Positions 47,039-56,775 are shown, counted from the first letter of the stretch. The stretch: 64,000 nt of DNA from Vagococcus allomyrinae (GCF_017829975.1 NZ_JAEEGA010000003.1:1-64000), one strand, 5' to 3'. Numbers and translations are program-made. The notes: generated by a model not told the origin, from the sequence alone.

Positions 47039-50000
47039 TTATTTCTCTAATTTCTCGCGAATTTTTTCCTCCTGACCAGCAATCCGAGCGTACCGATAAA
47101 AACGTGATTTGGCATTTTCAATGGTTAAATCAAAAAGTTCTTCCGAAAGCTCCGGTGCGATCCCCGCCAACGTTGCAAAACGAGTTTCTGAGGCCATAAA
47201 GTCCTTCATCCCAGCAAAATTCGGTTTTTTAAAGTCCAATGTCATCGGATTTTTGCCCTTTTCAAGCAATAAAGGATTATAGCGATATAACGCCCAGTAG
47301 CCAGTGTCAACGGCTTCTTTCGTATGTTCAAGGGTGATTCCACCTGAGATACCATGAGCAATACACGGCGTGTAAGCAATAATCAGCGATGGACCAGGAA
47401 ATTTTTCCGCCTCTTCAATGGCACGGATGGTTTGAACCTGATTAGCTCCAGAGGCAATCTGCGCTACATAGACATGACCATAACTCATCGCGATTACGCC
47501 TAAATCTTTTTTAGCCCCACGCTTGCCATCTGAAGCAAACTTAGCAACAGCAGATGTTGGTGTTGCTTTTGACTTTTGACCGCCCGTATTAGAATACACC
47601 TCGTTGTCCATGACCAAGATATTGACATCTTCCCCGCTGGCAATAATGTGGTCGATTCCCCCAAAGCCGATATCATAGGCCCAGCCATCGCCACCGATCA
47701 TCCATTGACTTGGTTTAACAAACAGATCGTGATTCTCAGATATCTCTTTAAGCAACTGACTCATTTCTGGCTCAGCTTCTAGAGCCGCTCTTAGTTTTCG
47801 CGCCCGCTGTTGGGTCCCTTCGCCATCATCTTTATGGCTCAACCAATCGGTCAATAAATCGCGAATATCAGGTGTTAGCTCCTCACGATCTAAAACTTCC
47901 GCCACCTTGGCTCCTAGATAATCGCGACGGGAATTATTAGCCAAATACATGCCATAGCCATACTCAGCATTATCTTCAAATAAGGAATTAGACCAAGCAG
48001 GCCCTTGTCCCAAATGGTTAGTTGTATATGGCGTAGTCGGCGCAGCACCACCAAAGATCGAGGAACACCCCGTTGCATTGGCCATCATCAAACGATCACC
48101 ATACAACTGAGTTAACAATTTAATATAGGGGGTTTCACCACAGCCCGAACAAGCGCCAGAAAATTCAATCAGAGGTTGTTCAAACTGAGAGCCTTTAACG
48201 GAGTTTTTCTTTACAGGATTTTCTTTTGTTTTTAAGGTCATGGCAAAGGCCCAGTTAACCGCTTCTGCTTTTAACTCACCGTATGGTTTCATCGCCAAAG
48301 CCTTGCCTTTAGCGGGACAGGCTTCGACACATAAACCGCAGCCCGTGCAGTCTTCCAAGGAAACTTGAATCCGATACATCAAACCATCAGCCCCTCGCAT
48401 TTCCCGCATGATAAAGCCTTCCGGTGCCTCGCTGGCCTCTTTCTCATCGATTAAAAATGGCCGAATCGCCGCGTGAGGACAAACAAAGGCACATTCATTG
48501 CACATGGTACAACGGTCCACATTCCACTCCGGCACTTCCAAGGCGACACCTCGTTTTTCAAAGGCAGCAGTTCCTAATGGCATTCGACCATCAGTCATAT
48601 TGTTTGCTTTTAAGTCGCCCACGCTTAAGGAATCACCTTCTTGGCGATTGACAGGCTCTACGATATTGAAAACAAAAGACGGCATATTGTCTCTTTTTTT
48701 AGGCGCTTCCTGAGAGAGCAACCAAGACTGAGGAACCGCAATTTTTTGCAGATACGCGTCGGTTTCATCAATGGCCGCATTATTGTTAGCGACAACTTGT
48801 TGCGATTTTTTCCCATAATTCTTTTGAACTTCTGCTTTCATCAAGTTCATGGCGTCGTCATCGGGCATGATTCCCATCAATTTAAAGAAAGCCGCTTGCA
48901 TGACGGTGTTTATCCGCTGACCTAAGCCATTTTGTTGGGCAATTTTAACGGCATTAATCGCATAAAAGTCAATTTCCCTTTCAGCTAATTGACGCTTTAA
49001 AGTTGCCGGTAAATTGGCGGCTAATTGTTCTTCATTCCAGCTGGTATTTAAGAGGAAAGTGCCACCCTTTTTCAGTCCTTTGATCAAGTCATACTTCTGG
49101 ATATAGGATGCGTTGTGACACGCGACAAAATCAGGTGTTTCAACTAGGTAAGTCGATTGAATAGGCTCTTTGCCAAATCGCAAATGAGAGACGGTTAACC
49201 CGCCAGATTTTTTCGAGTCGTAAGAAAAATACCCCTGAGCATATAAGTCCGTGTGATCCCCAATAATTTTGATTGACGATTTATTGGCTCCAACCGTGCC
49301 ATCTGAGCCGAATCCCCAAAATTTAGCTTGAAAGGTGCCAGCGGGTGTCAAATCCAACTTTGCTGTTGCAGGTAAAGAAAGTCCGGTCACATCATCCACA
49401 ATACCAATGGTGAAGCGCGTTTTCAGTTCTGCTCTCGGCAACAACAAATGATCATAAACACTGACCAGTTGATCTGGTGTCACATCTTTTGAGCCTAAAC
49501 CATAACGACCACCAATAATCACAGGATGGATATCACTGTCATACATGACGCTTTGAACATCTAGCAAGAGTGGCTCGCCACCAGCCCCAGGCTCTTTCGT
49601 CCGATCAAGCACCGCTATTTTAGTAACTGTTTTAGGCAAAGCTTGGAGGAACGCTGCGACAGGAAAAGGACGGTAAAGATGAATCGTGAGATGACCAACT
49701 TTTCTCCCTTGCTGATTCAAATAATCAATGGTTTGTTGGACAACCGGCGCCACACTTCCCATCGACACAATGATTTCAGTGGCATCTTCTGCTCCGTAAT
49801 AATTGACTAAGTCGTAATTTGTTCCCCTTAATTGGTTAATTTCATTCATGTATTTTTTGACAATTCCAGGAACAGCTAAATAATGATCGTTAACCGTTTC
49901 CCGTTGTTGGAAATGAATGTCACCATTTTGATTGGTTCCACTGACATGAGGATGATTGGGATTCATACTTTTTGCTCTAAACGCCGCTAATTTTTCCTGA

Positions 50001-50584
50001 TTGACCAAGCCACTTAACTCATCGTATTCTAAAACCTCAACCTTTTGGATTTCATGACTGGTTCTGAAACCATCAAAAAAATTAATAAAAGGCAGACTGC
50101 TTTCAATCGCTGCCAAATGGGCCACAGCAGATAAATCCATCACTTCTTGAACCGTGCTTTCCGCTAGCATCACCACGCCGGTTTGGCGAGCTGCCATCAC
50201 ATCACCGTGATCCCCAAAAATACTCAAGGCATTGGTCGCCACTGCTCGACTTGCCACATGGAAGACCGCTGGTAATAATTCACCAGCAATTTTATACATG
50301 TTGGGAATCATTAACAGTAACCCTTGGGAAGCAGTATAAGTGGTCGTTAACGCACCGGTTTTTAGAGAACCGTGAACCACACCTGCGGCTCCCGCTTCTG
50401 ATTGCATTTCCACTACTTTAACAGGATGTCCAAAGATATTTTTTTGACCTTTTGCCGCCCACTCGTCTACTAACTCAGCCATTGTTGAGCTTGGTGTAAT
50501 AGGATAAATGGCTGCAAGTTCGGTAAAGGCATAAGAGATATAGGCGGCGGCAGTGTTGCCATCCATCGTTTGCTGATTACGCAT
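47039..50584 (-). CDS. nifJ: pyruvate:ferredoxin (flavodoxin) oxidoreductase
   Basis: Complete single-chain PFOR of 1181 residues. N-terminal pyrimidine-binding domain (AYAFTELAAIYPITPSS is the hallmark region), central gamma domain, two ferredoxin-type 4Fe-4S motifs (CTMCNECAFVCP near 689 and CTGCGLCVEACP near 745), ACSGCGE for the proximal cluster, and the C-terminal thiamine-diphosphate domain (GGDGWAYDIGFGG). It converts pyruvate and CoA to acetyl-CoA and CO2 with reduced ferredoxin, so it is oxygen-sensitive and anaerobic. Unusual in lactic acid bacteria, which mostly use pyruvate formate-lyase or PDH. No activating enzyme or ferredoxin gene is adjacent. Confidence 0.95.
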   Translation of the reverse strand: MRNQQTMDGNTAAAYISYAFTELAAIYPITPSSTMAELVDEWAAKGQKNIFGHPVKVVEMQSEAGAAGVVHGSLKTGALTTTYTASQGLLLMIPNMYKIAGELLPAVFHVASRAVATNALSIFGDHGDVMAARQTGVVMLAESTVQEVMDLSAVAHLAAIESSLPFINFFDGFRTSHEIQKVEVLEYDELSGLVNQEKLAAFRAKSMNPNHPHVSGTNQNGDIHFQQRETVNDHYLAVPGIVKKYMNEINQLRGTNYDLVNYYGAEDATEIIVSMGSVAPVVQQTIDYLNQQGRKVGHLTIHLYRPFPVAAFLQALPKTVTKIAVLDRTKEPGAGGEPLLLDVQSVMYDSDIHPVIIGGRYGLGSKDVTPDQLVSVYDHLLLPRAELKTRFTIGIVDDVTGLSLPATAKLDLTPAGTFQAKFWGFGSDGTVGANKSSIKIIGDHTDLYAQGYFSYDSKKSGGLTVSHLRFGKEPIQSTYLVETPDFVACHNASYIQKYDLIKGLKKGGTFLLNTSWNEEQLAANLPATLKRQLAEREIDFYAINAVKIAQQNGLGQRINTVMQAAFFKLMGIMPDDDAMNLMKAEVQKNYGKKSQQVVANNNAAIDETDAYLQKIAVPQSWLLSQEAPKKRDNMPSFVFNIVEPVNRQEGDSLSVGDLKANNMTDGRMPLGTAAFEKRGVALEVPEWNVDRCTMCNECAFVCPHAAIRPFLIDEKEASEAPEGFIMREMRGADGLMYRIQVSLEDCTGCGLCVEACPAKGKALAMKPYGELKAEAVNWAFAMTLKTKENPVKKNSVKGSQFEQPLIEFSGACSGCGETPYIKLLTQLYGDRLMMANATGCSSIFGGAAPTTPYTTNHLGQGPAWSNSLFEDNAEYGYGMYLANNSRRDYLGAKVAEVLDREELTPDIRDLLTDWLSHKDDGEGTQQRARKLRAALEAEPEMSQLLKEISENHDLFVKPSQWMIGGDGWAYDIGFGGIDHIIASGEDVNILVMDNEVYSNTGGQKSKATPTSAVAKFASDGKRGAKKDLGVIAMSYGHVYVAQIASGANQVQTIRAIEEAEKFPGPSLIIAYTPCIAHGISGGITLEHTKEAVDTGYWALYRYNPLLLEKGKNPMTLDFKKPNFAGMKDFMASETRFATLAGIAPELSEELFDLTIENAKSRFYRYARIAGQEEKIREKLEK

Positions 50585-50789
50585 ATGATATTCCTTCTTT
50601 CTTTAACATGCTTTTTGACAAACGCAGAAGCTGGAAAACCTCGATCACCAATTCCCATGCCCCACACTGTCAGAAAAGCTATTTCACAGAAAAGCGCTCC
50701 ATTCTGATTATGCCTTGCACCCATCATCACAACGTTATCTATCAGCGTTATTTTTGTGAAATAATACTCAATGTTTTTTCAACATACTC

Positions 50790-50818
50790 ATTATAACCCA
50801 TTAGATAGTCTGTTTCAA
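50790..50818 (-). promoter_or_regulatory. promoter of nifJ
   Basis: Minus-strand TTGAAA (50818-50813), 17-base spacer, TATAAT (50795-50790), leaving a leader of about 200 bases. The leader has no recognised element. Confidence 0.75.
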
Positions 50819-50881
50819 CGTTTTAAAAAAATATTCAGTTTTGTTCAATAAAACGTATAACTTTCACAAAGCTGCCTAATC

Positions 50882-50928
50882 AACAAAAAAAAGCTTGTGA
50901 TCATGAACTGCATCATGATCACAAGCTT
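50882..50928 (-). terminator. terminator of the yqeG-yqeM operon
   Basis: AAGCTTGTGATCATGA paired with its exact complement across a 6-base loop, eight T on the minus strand. It is located directly after the methyltransferase gene. Confidence 0.93.
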
Positions 50929-50932
50929 GTCT

Positions 50933-51670
50933 TTATTTCTTGCAGACAAAAAACCAGCGAGTGGTGTTTTCTTCTGGTTTTTCATCCGTAAAATCAGCAA
51001 AAATCTGGATATTATAAAAATTGGCATTCTCTAACATTGTATAGTAGTTTTCCATGGAGTAAGTTCGCTCCTGATGCAGTTCATCATGACGAACAAACTT
51101 TTGATCACCTTCATTTTCCTTGACAAAAAAAGTCAGAAAATGTTCCACGCTATGCTCTTTTTCACCGGGATAACTGTCCCACAAAAAGGCGAACTCTTCC
51201 GTTTGATAATGATAACTGTATTCAGGGAAAACCTCATCAACTTGAAATAAGGAATGAACGTCAAAGATAAACGTGCCATCCTCTTCTAAAGCTTGATAGA
51301 CTGAATCAAAAACTTGCTGAACCGATTGACGATCTGGCATATAGCAGAGAGAATCAGAAAAACAAGTAATGGCTTCATAGGTTCCGACTTCAGAGAGGTC
51401 CATCATATCCCCTTGGACAAATTGAACGGCTACGCCTTCTTCTTGAGCCCGTTCACTGGCTACAGATAACATTTGTTCCGATAAATCCAAAGCAGTTACC
51501 TCATAGCCCTCACGAGCAAAATCGCATGCCAAAGCGCCCGTTCCACATGCCAATTCTAAAATCCGTTTCGTATCCTTTGGTAAATGACGTCTCGAGAAAT
51601 TTAACCATTCCATGTAGAGAAATGGGTCCATGACCTCGTCATAGACAAAGGCAAATGTCTTGTACAGCAT
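50933..51670 (-). CDS. yqeM: class I SAM-dependent methyltransferase (YqeM)
   Basis: 245 residues with a Rossmann methyltransferase fold: SAM loop ILELACGTGALACDFAREG near 40, acidic VTALDLS, and motif post-I VQFVQGDMMDL. The target is unknown; the gene is the usual last member of the yqeG block in Firmicutes. ATG at 51670 gives the family N-terminus (FAFVYDEVMDP); a TTG nine bases earlier is possible. It starts one base after the rsfS stop. Confidence 0.87.
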   Translation of the reverse strand: MLYKTFAFVYDEVMDPFLYMEWLNFSRRHLPKDTKRILELACGTGALACDFAREGYEVTALDLSEQMLSVASERAQEEGVAVQFVQGDMMDLSEVGTYEAITCFSDSLCYMPDRQSVQQVFDSVYQALEEDGTFIFDVHSLFQVDEVFPEYSYHYQTEEFAFLWDSYPGEKEHSVEHFLTFFVKENEGDQKFVRHDELHQERTYSMENYYTMLENANFYNIQIFADFTDEKPEENTTRWFFVCKK

Positions 51671-51671
51671 C

Positions 51672-52025
51672 TTAGTCAACCAAAGATGTCAAATTGACCA
51701 TCGGGGCGTCTGACCATAATTTTTCTAAATTGTAAAACTCTCGTTCTGACGAGTGGAAAACATGAACCACAATATCACCTAAGTCAACCAAGACCCACTT
51801 GCCAGATTCTTTCCCTTCAATCCGGCCTACTTCAATCCCGGCTTGACGAGCAGCGTTGGCTATTTCATCCACAATTGCCCCAACTTGCTTTTCACTGTTC
51901 CCATGACAAATCACAAAATAATCGGCTAACAAGGAAATGCCTTGAACATCTAAGGCCACGATGTCCTCTCCTCGTTTGTCATCGGCCGCTTTGACTACTA
52001 CTTCTAATAATTGACTACTTTCTAT
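51672..52025 (-). CDS. rsfS: ribosomal silencing factor RsfS, apparent AUA start
   Basis: The conserved RsfS N-terminus (SSQLLEVVVKAADDKRGED) is encoded upstream of the first ATG-like codon, a GTG at 51959. The reading frame continues to AUA at 52025-52023, 8 bases after GGAGG, where the AUAG overlaps the yqeK stop UAG. AUC and AUU lie just before it, too close to the ribosome binding site. The full product of 117 residues matches family length; starting at GTG would remove the first helix. RsfS binds uL14 and blocks 30S-50S joining in slow growth. Confidence 0.85.
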   Translation of the reverse strand: MESSQLLEVVVKAADDKRGEDIVALDVQGISLLADYFVICHGNSEKQVGAIVDEIANAARQAGIEVGRIEGKESGKWVLVDLGDIVVHVFHSSEREFYNLEKLWSDAPMVNLTSLVD

Positions 52026-52636
52026 GATAATTCCCTCCTATTTTTTACAACCCACTGATTGTATGTTTCAATTGTTTTTGGGTAAATCTTCACTTCCTGG
52101 GCGATCAGATGGCTCAAGGTTTGCTTGGTTTCAAAAGCCACCGCTTCATCAAGATTGCGAAACGCCACAACACGAGCTTCCTCTACACCGGGAAATTGAC
52201 GTCCTGGTTCGATAAAATCAGCAACGTAGATAAGCTTATCTAACTGACTCATCTCTTTAGCCCCCGTCGTGTGAAGACGAATCGCTTGTAATACCTCTTC
52301 ATCCACAATTCCTAATTCTACTTTTGCCAGATACGCCCCTAAAATGCCGTGCCAAATCTGATTACCATATTCGATTAACGACAAATCAAAGCCTTGAGTG
52401 CGAATTAGCTCAATCATCTCATCATCTGGTCGCTCTTTAGCATAATCGTGACTTAAAGCGGCCATGCTGGCTCGCTCCAAATTAACACCATATCGTTCGG
52501 CCAGAGTTAAAGCCGTTGCTTCCACACCTAAAACATGATTAAACCGCTTCTCACTCATGCTCTTTTGAATCTGATTAACTAACCCCCCTCGAGTCAGACC
52601 ATCGGAATACACTAACTGACTAGTTTTCATCCACAT
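52022..52636 (-). CDS. yqeK: YqeK-type HD-domain dinucleoside tetraphosphate hydrolase
   Basis: 204 residues with the HD-domain metal ligands in order: RFNHVLGVE, ALSHDYAKE, IWHGILGAYLA and YVADFIEPGR. YqeK enzymes split Ap4A to ADP in Gram-positives. It overlaps nadD by 17 bases; ATG at 52636 or 52630 may start it (AAGGA upstream). Confidence 0.92.
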   Translation of the reverse strand: MWMKTSQLVYSDGLTRGGLVNQIQKSMSEKRFNHVLGVEATALTLAERYGVNLERASMAALSHDYAKERPDDEMIELIRTQGFDLSLIEYGNQIWHGILGAYLAKVELGIVDEEVLQAIRLHTTGAKEMSQLDKLIYVADFIEPGRQFPGVEEARVVAFRNLDEAVAFETKQTLSHLIAQEVKIYPKTIETYNQWVVKNRRELS

Positions 52637-53264
52637 ACAGTCCTTTCTCGTGTATATAGTTTATCACACTTTTAGGCAGAAGGTAGTTGATTGAACATCC
52701 TTCTGCAACTTTCTTGCGAATATACGATGAACTCAAATCCATCAACGGCACATCAACCCAAATAATCGGGTAGGCCGATTCAACTGGATAATTAGGGCGA
52801 CGAACACCGACTAACTGCACTAAGGCCATTAATTCCTCTAAACGATGCCATTTCGGCAAATAGTCTACCATATCGCCACCGATGATAAAATAATAATCCG
52901 TGTTAGGATTTTTTTCTGTTAATTCCTTCATCGTGTCATAGGTAAAGCTCTTACCCGTGCGCTCGATTTCAACCGTTTCAATTTCCAAATGTTCGGCATC
53001 CGTTAAAGCTAAAGCTAACATCTCCAAACGGAAATCAGCAGAAATCGTCTTTTTTTCATCAATATGAGGTGGCTCATAAGCAGGCATTAAATAAAGTTTA
53101 TCCAATCCTAATTGATGATAGACTTGATCCGCAATAATCAAATGAGCGTTATGAACCGGATTAAAATTACCACCGAGAATCCCCACTTGACGCCTCTTTG
53201 TTGGTTCTTCAAGAGGCGCCAGCTGGGACTGAGTTAAGACTTGACATCTTCCCTTAGTTTCCAC
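52620..53264 (-). CDS. nadD: nicotinate-nucleotide adenylyltransferase
   Basis: 214 residues with the nucleotidyltransferase signatures GILGGNFNPVHNAH and MDLSSSYIRKKV. It makes deamido-NAD from nicotinate mononucleotide and ATP. The start is GTG after GAGGTGAG; the first 25 residues form an extension common in enterococcal NadD. Spaced 19 bases from yhbY. Confidence 0.95.
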   Translation of the reverse strand: METKGRCQVLTQSQLAPLEEPTKRRQVGILGGNFNPVHNAHLIIADQVYHQLGLDKLYLMPAYEPPHIDEKKTISADFRLEMLALALTDAEHLEIETVEIERTGKSFTYDTMKELTEKNPNTDYYFIIGGDMVDYLPKWHRLEELMALVQLVGVRRPNYPVESAYPIIWVDVPLMDLSSSYIRKKVAEGCSINYLLPKSVINYIHEKGLYVDEN

Positions 53265-53283
53265 TATAACTCACCTCATCATT

Positions 53284-53595
53284 TTATAATTTACGGACAT
53301 CTATAGATAATTTCTGATTAGCCGCTTTGGATGAAGCCTTAAACAAGACTAACACACGGCCAATAATTTGCACCACATCACAGTTAATTTCTTTTTCAAG
53401 TGTCGCTGCTACATCCGTTGCGATCTCATCTGTGTTTTGTAAAAGATTTATTTTAATCAATTCTCTTTTTTCAAGAGCTTCTTCAATTTGCGTGATCATC
53501 GCCTCGTTTAGCCCCCCTTTACCAATTTGAAATAACGGGCTTAAATGATGGGCCTGACTACGTAAAAAGCGTTTTTGTTTACCTCTTAATTCCAT
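53284..53595 (-). CDS. yhbY: YhbY/YqeI ribosome-associated RNA-binding protein (CRM domain)
   Basis: 103 residues forming one CRM domain: KQKRFLRSQAHHLSPLFQIG with the conserved GKGGLNE turn, and the C-terminal DVVQIIGRVLVLFK strand. It associates with pre-50S particles. Positioned between yqeH and nadD as in other Firmicutes; aroE, present here in Bacillus, is missing. Confidence 0.93.
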   Translation of the reverse strand: MELRGKQKRFLRSQAHHLSPLFQIGKGGLNEAMITQIEEALEKRELIKINLLQNTDEIATDVAATLEKEINCDVVQIIGRVLVLFKASSKAANQKLSIDVRKL

Positions 53596-53640
53596 GTTTC
53601 TCCTCTTTTCTAACCTTCCATGAAGGAAGTGTCTAACTTA

Positions 53641-54750
53641 CTATACTAATGCTTTGCGACGAATAACGTCAACACCCTTAGGAGCCCAACCGGCTACCAC
53701 ACAAGGCTCACTGACCATGATCCAGCCTAAGCCAGCAAAGACGATATCCGTATTTTCCTTAACTGAGAATTCAAAACGGACCAACTCGGGAAAGTCGCCA
53801 ACTTCATCAGGACGGGGCGGCTGCAAAAGTCCACCTACATGTTTCTGATAGAACTCATCAGCCTTTTCCAATTTAGTTCGGTGAATTTCCACGTCATTTG
53901 ACACATATGCCACAAATGAACTGCGTTTTCCTTGAAGAAAATCAAAGCGGGCTAACCCGCCTAAGAACAAGGTTTGCTCTGGATTAAGTTGATAGACTTT
54001 CGGTTTAATTTCTTTCGTAGGCGCAATAATCCGCAAATCCTTTTTCCCTAAATAATGAGCCATTTGGAAGTTATGAATAATCCCAGGCGTATCAATTAGC
54101 AACTTGCCATCTTCCAAAGGTATTTCAATTTTATCCAAGGTTGTCCCAGGAAACTGAGAGGTTGTGATTAATTCTTGGACACCCGCTGTTGATTTAATAA
54201 TAGCGTTGATTAAGGTCGACTTACCCACATTGGTGACACCTACGACGTAAACGTCTCGTCCCTGACGGTATTTTTCAATTGTCTCTAACAAAGTTTCCAT
54301 TTCCAATGGTTTTTTGGCACTCGTCAAAATCACATCAATTGGACGTAATCCTGCTTCATGAGCTCGCTCTCGCATCCATTGAGTCATCTTGCCACGTTTC
54401 AAAGATTTCGGTAAAATATCCACCTTATTCCCCACTAGCAAGATCGGGTTACTGCCCACAAAACGATGCAATCCAGGGATAATACTGCCATTAAAATCGA
54501 AAATATCTACCACGTTTACGATTAAAGCATCTTCTTGGCCAATGCCATTTAACAAACGAAGAAAATCGTCATCCGTCAATGACACATCTTGAATGTCATT
54601 ATAATGACGCAGGCGGAAACAACGTTGACAGTATACTTCCCCTGTTTCCAAGCCCTTTTCTAAAGCAGAGGAAGGGGTAAAGCCCACCTCAGCTTTATCC
54701 TCTGTTTGAATAACCGAACCACAACCTATACAACGAATTTCTTCGTTCAT
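53641..54750 (-). CDS. yqeH: YqeH circularly permuted ribosome-biogenesis GTPase
   Basis: 369 residues: N-terminal zinc finger (CIGCG, CQRCFRLRHY), then G-motifs in permuted order, G4 LLVGNKVDIL, G5 TSAK, G1 GVTNVGKSTL, G3 LIDTPGI, and a C-terminal YqeH domain. Required for 30S assembly. Overlaps yqeG by 4 bases (ATGA), so the two are coupled. Confidence 0.95.
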   Translation of the reverse strand: MNEEIRCIGCGSVIQTEDKAEVGFTPSSALEKGLETGEVYCQRCFRLRHYNDIQDVSLTDDDFLRLLNGIGQEDALIVNVVDIFDFNGSIIPGLHRFVGSNPILLVGNKVDILPKSLKRGKMTQWMRERAHEAGLRPIDVILTSAKKPLEMETLLETIEKYRQGRDVYVVGVTNVGKSTLINAIIKSTAGVQELITTSQFPGTTLDKIEIPLEDGKLLIDTPGIIHNFQMAHYLGKKDLRIIAPTKEIKPKVYQLNPEQTLFLGGLARFDFLQGKRSSFVAYVSNDVEIHRTKLEKADEFYQKHVGGLLQPPRPDEVGDFPELVRFEFSVKENTDIVFAGLGWIMVSEPCVVAGWAPKGVDVIRRKALV

Positions 54751-55274
54751 CCTAAATCACTTCTCCATTCCATATCTGAATGCTTTCTTTTTAACGTTTT
54801 CATGACCACTTTTTCCATCGCCCGATTTGGCTTGGTGTTCCACGCATCCGAAGCCACAATCGGTCGAACGAGGATGGAACGAATTCCAGCACCATTCGAC
54901 GCTCTGATATCCGTCATCAACTGATCGCCAACCATGATGATCTCCTTTTTAGGTAATCCCAACTTATTGGCGGCCTCATTCATCCCTTTTGCTAAAGGTT
55001 TCAATGCTCGCGCCACATAGTCAAGCTCTAAATGGGAAATCGCCCGTTCCACCCGTTCAGCTTTATTATTCGACACAACAACCACTGGAATCCCCGCCTC
55101 TTTCATCGTGTCAATCCAATGTAACAATTCTTTTGTCCCGTCTGGATTATTCCAGGCGATCAATGTGTTATCCAAGTCGGTTAGGACAGCTCTAATATTG
55201 TATTTAGCCAATTGCTCTGGCGTTAACTGATAAATGGCTTCCAACATCCAAGTTGGCTTAAATTTTGAAAACAT
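54747..55274 (-). CDS. yqeG: YqeG HAD-family phosphatase
   Basis: 175 residues of the HAD IIIA type: VLTDLDNTLIAW (motif I), VVVSNNKAERV (motif II), KPLAKGM and IIMVGDQLMTDI (motifs III/IV). Homologues dephosphorylate phosphatidylglycerophosphate or small phosphoesters. ATG at 55274, with GGAG upstream, is preferred to a TTG five codons earlier. It heads the operon; a TATAAT box lies near 55370. Confidence 0.92.
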   Translation of the reverse strand: MFSKFKPTWMLEAIYQLTPEQLAKYNIRAVLTDLDNTLIAWNNPDGTKELLHWIDTMKEAGIPVVVVSNNKAERVERAISHLELDYVARALKPLAKGMNEAANKLGLPKKEIIMVGDQLMTDIRASNGAGIRSILVRPIVASDAWNTKPNRAMEKVVMKTLKRKHSDMEWRSDLG

Positions 55275-55571
55275 ACATACTCCTTTCAAGGGTGTCTCAC
55301 ATCAAATGAATCCCGTACTTTCTCACCTAAAAAACAGGCGTACTGACTCAGCACCCCTTTCATCCACTTTATTATACATTATTTCCATGCTATTTTCATC
55401 CTATAACCACTACTTTTCTCAGACCCTTAAAAACAAACTAAAACCTCATGATCTTTTACGACCTCTCAAATGACCTCTGACCGCTAAGCAAAACCAGCGC
55501 TCTGACTGCTTTCGCTCTTTAGACGGTAAGGTAGCTCCAAACTTTCAGTTGCCCGCGCTCACAAAAAAGCC
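55275..55571. other. intergenic stretch upstream of yqeG
   Basis: Holds the yqeG promoter region (minus-strand TATAAT near 55370) and a small GTAC-flanked hairpin in the leader. Nothing else recognised. Confidence 0.4.
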
Positions 55572-55598
55572 CAAAAAGACTGGGAAATACTGTCCCAG
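55572..55598 (-). terminator. terminator of the TraB-family gene
   Basis: CTGGGA / TCCCAG stem with a 7-base loop, then TCTTTTTGGGCTTTTTT on the minus strand. Confidence 0.75.
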
Positions 55599-55611
55599 CC
55601 ACACACACTTA

Positions 55612-56775
55612 TTAGGCAAATAAATTGCGAATCATATCAGCACCACCGATAAAGTTACCGATAACACCGCCGATGTTTGCCATAATCACCACTAATAAAA
55701 TCCGTAACACGCGATTCTTGAAAAAGCCTTTGAGACTTGAGATATCCTCTTGAACATGCTGCAAATCATGGACCGTTGGTTTACGGAGAGTTGCTTCCAC
55801 AATGCCGGCAAAAAAACCCACTGCCACGAGGGGATTAAGCGTGCCAATCGGCGCTGTCACAAAGGAGGTCAAAATCGTTAAAGGATGACCGAGTGAAAAC
55901 AAGGTGAATAAGGCGGCTAATCCGCTGTTCCATAATAACCAAGTAGACAGTTGTTGCCAACCTGTATCAACGCTGATAAAGAAAGAATAAACAACTAGGG
56001 CCACAATTGCCGCTGGAAATAGCCAACCGATAATTTTCGTCGACTGCTTTGCTGGCGGAATCGTTGAAATTGCCGTTAAATCATGCTCGTTAAAAATTTC
56101 TTTAGTAACCCCCGGCACATGAGCGCCACCTAAGACGGCCACGATTTTCTGACCCGGTGCCTCCTTAATCTTGGTTGCTAAATAAATATCACGCTCATGA
56201 ACTAAAATCTGACCAATCACAGGAAACTCTTTTCTCAAATCGGCTAAAGCACTTTCTAGCATATCACTTTCTAACATCGTCGCTAAATCTGCTTCTGACA
56301 ATTCCTCTTCTTCGTCGTCTTCAAAGGAAACAAAGAGACTCACCAGTAATTTAGATTTCTCCCAAAAACTTAACTCTCGCCAAATACGTAAAAAAGTGGT
56401 CTGAATATCGCGATCCGCTAACACAATCTCTGCGCCTAGGGCTTCTGCACTGGCAATTCCTTGTAGCATCTCACCCCCTACTGGCGTATCCAATTGTTTC
56501 GCCATTTTTTTCTGATAAGAACTTAACACCAAATTAACTAATAAATAGCCAACCTTTTTGGTTTTTATGACTTGAACAATATCCGTGTCTTCCCAGGCTT
56601 GCGGATTACGAATCGTCTCATAACGAGCGTCATCTAACTCGATACAGACACTACTTGGCTCTTCTGCCTCAATGACCTCCTTAACTAAGGCCACACTCTC
56701 TTTTGATACATGGGCAGTGGCGATTAAAATAATTTCTTTTTCTTGATAACTTAAGCGAGTTATTGGTTGTTCCAT
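55612..56775 (-). CDS. TraB/PrgY-family membrane protein
   Basis: 387 residues: N-terminal TraB domain with IATAHVSKESVALV, ELDDARY and LGGAHVPGV, and a C-terminal half with four helices (about 260-385). Enterococcal TraB/PrgY proteins on plasmids shut off endogenous sex pheromone; chromosomal members are widespread and unassigned, possibly membrane peptidases of the Tiki/TraB fold. ATG at 56775, with AAGGAG upstream, is chosen over a 12-codon extension. Confidence 0.88.
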   Translation of the reverse strand: MEQPITRLSYQEKEIILIATAHVSKESVALVKEVIEAEEPSSVCIELDDARYETIRNPQAWEDTDIVQVIKTKKVGYLLVNLVLSSYQKKMAKQLDTPVGGEMLQGIASAEALGAEIVLADRDIQTTFLRIWRELSFWEKSKLLVSLFVSFEDDEEEELSEADLATMLESDMLESALADLRKEFPVIGQILVHERDIYLATKIKEAPGQKIVAVLGGAHVPGVTKEIFNEHDLTAISTIPPAKQSTKIIGWLFPAAIVALVVYSFFISVDTGWQQLSTWLLWNSGLAALFTLFSLGHPLTILTSFVTAPIGTLNPLVAVGFFAGIVEATLRKPTVHDLQHVQEDISSLKGFFKNRVLRILLVVIMANIGGVIGNFIGGADMIRNLFA

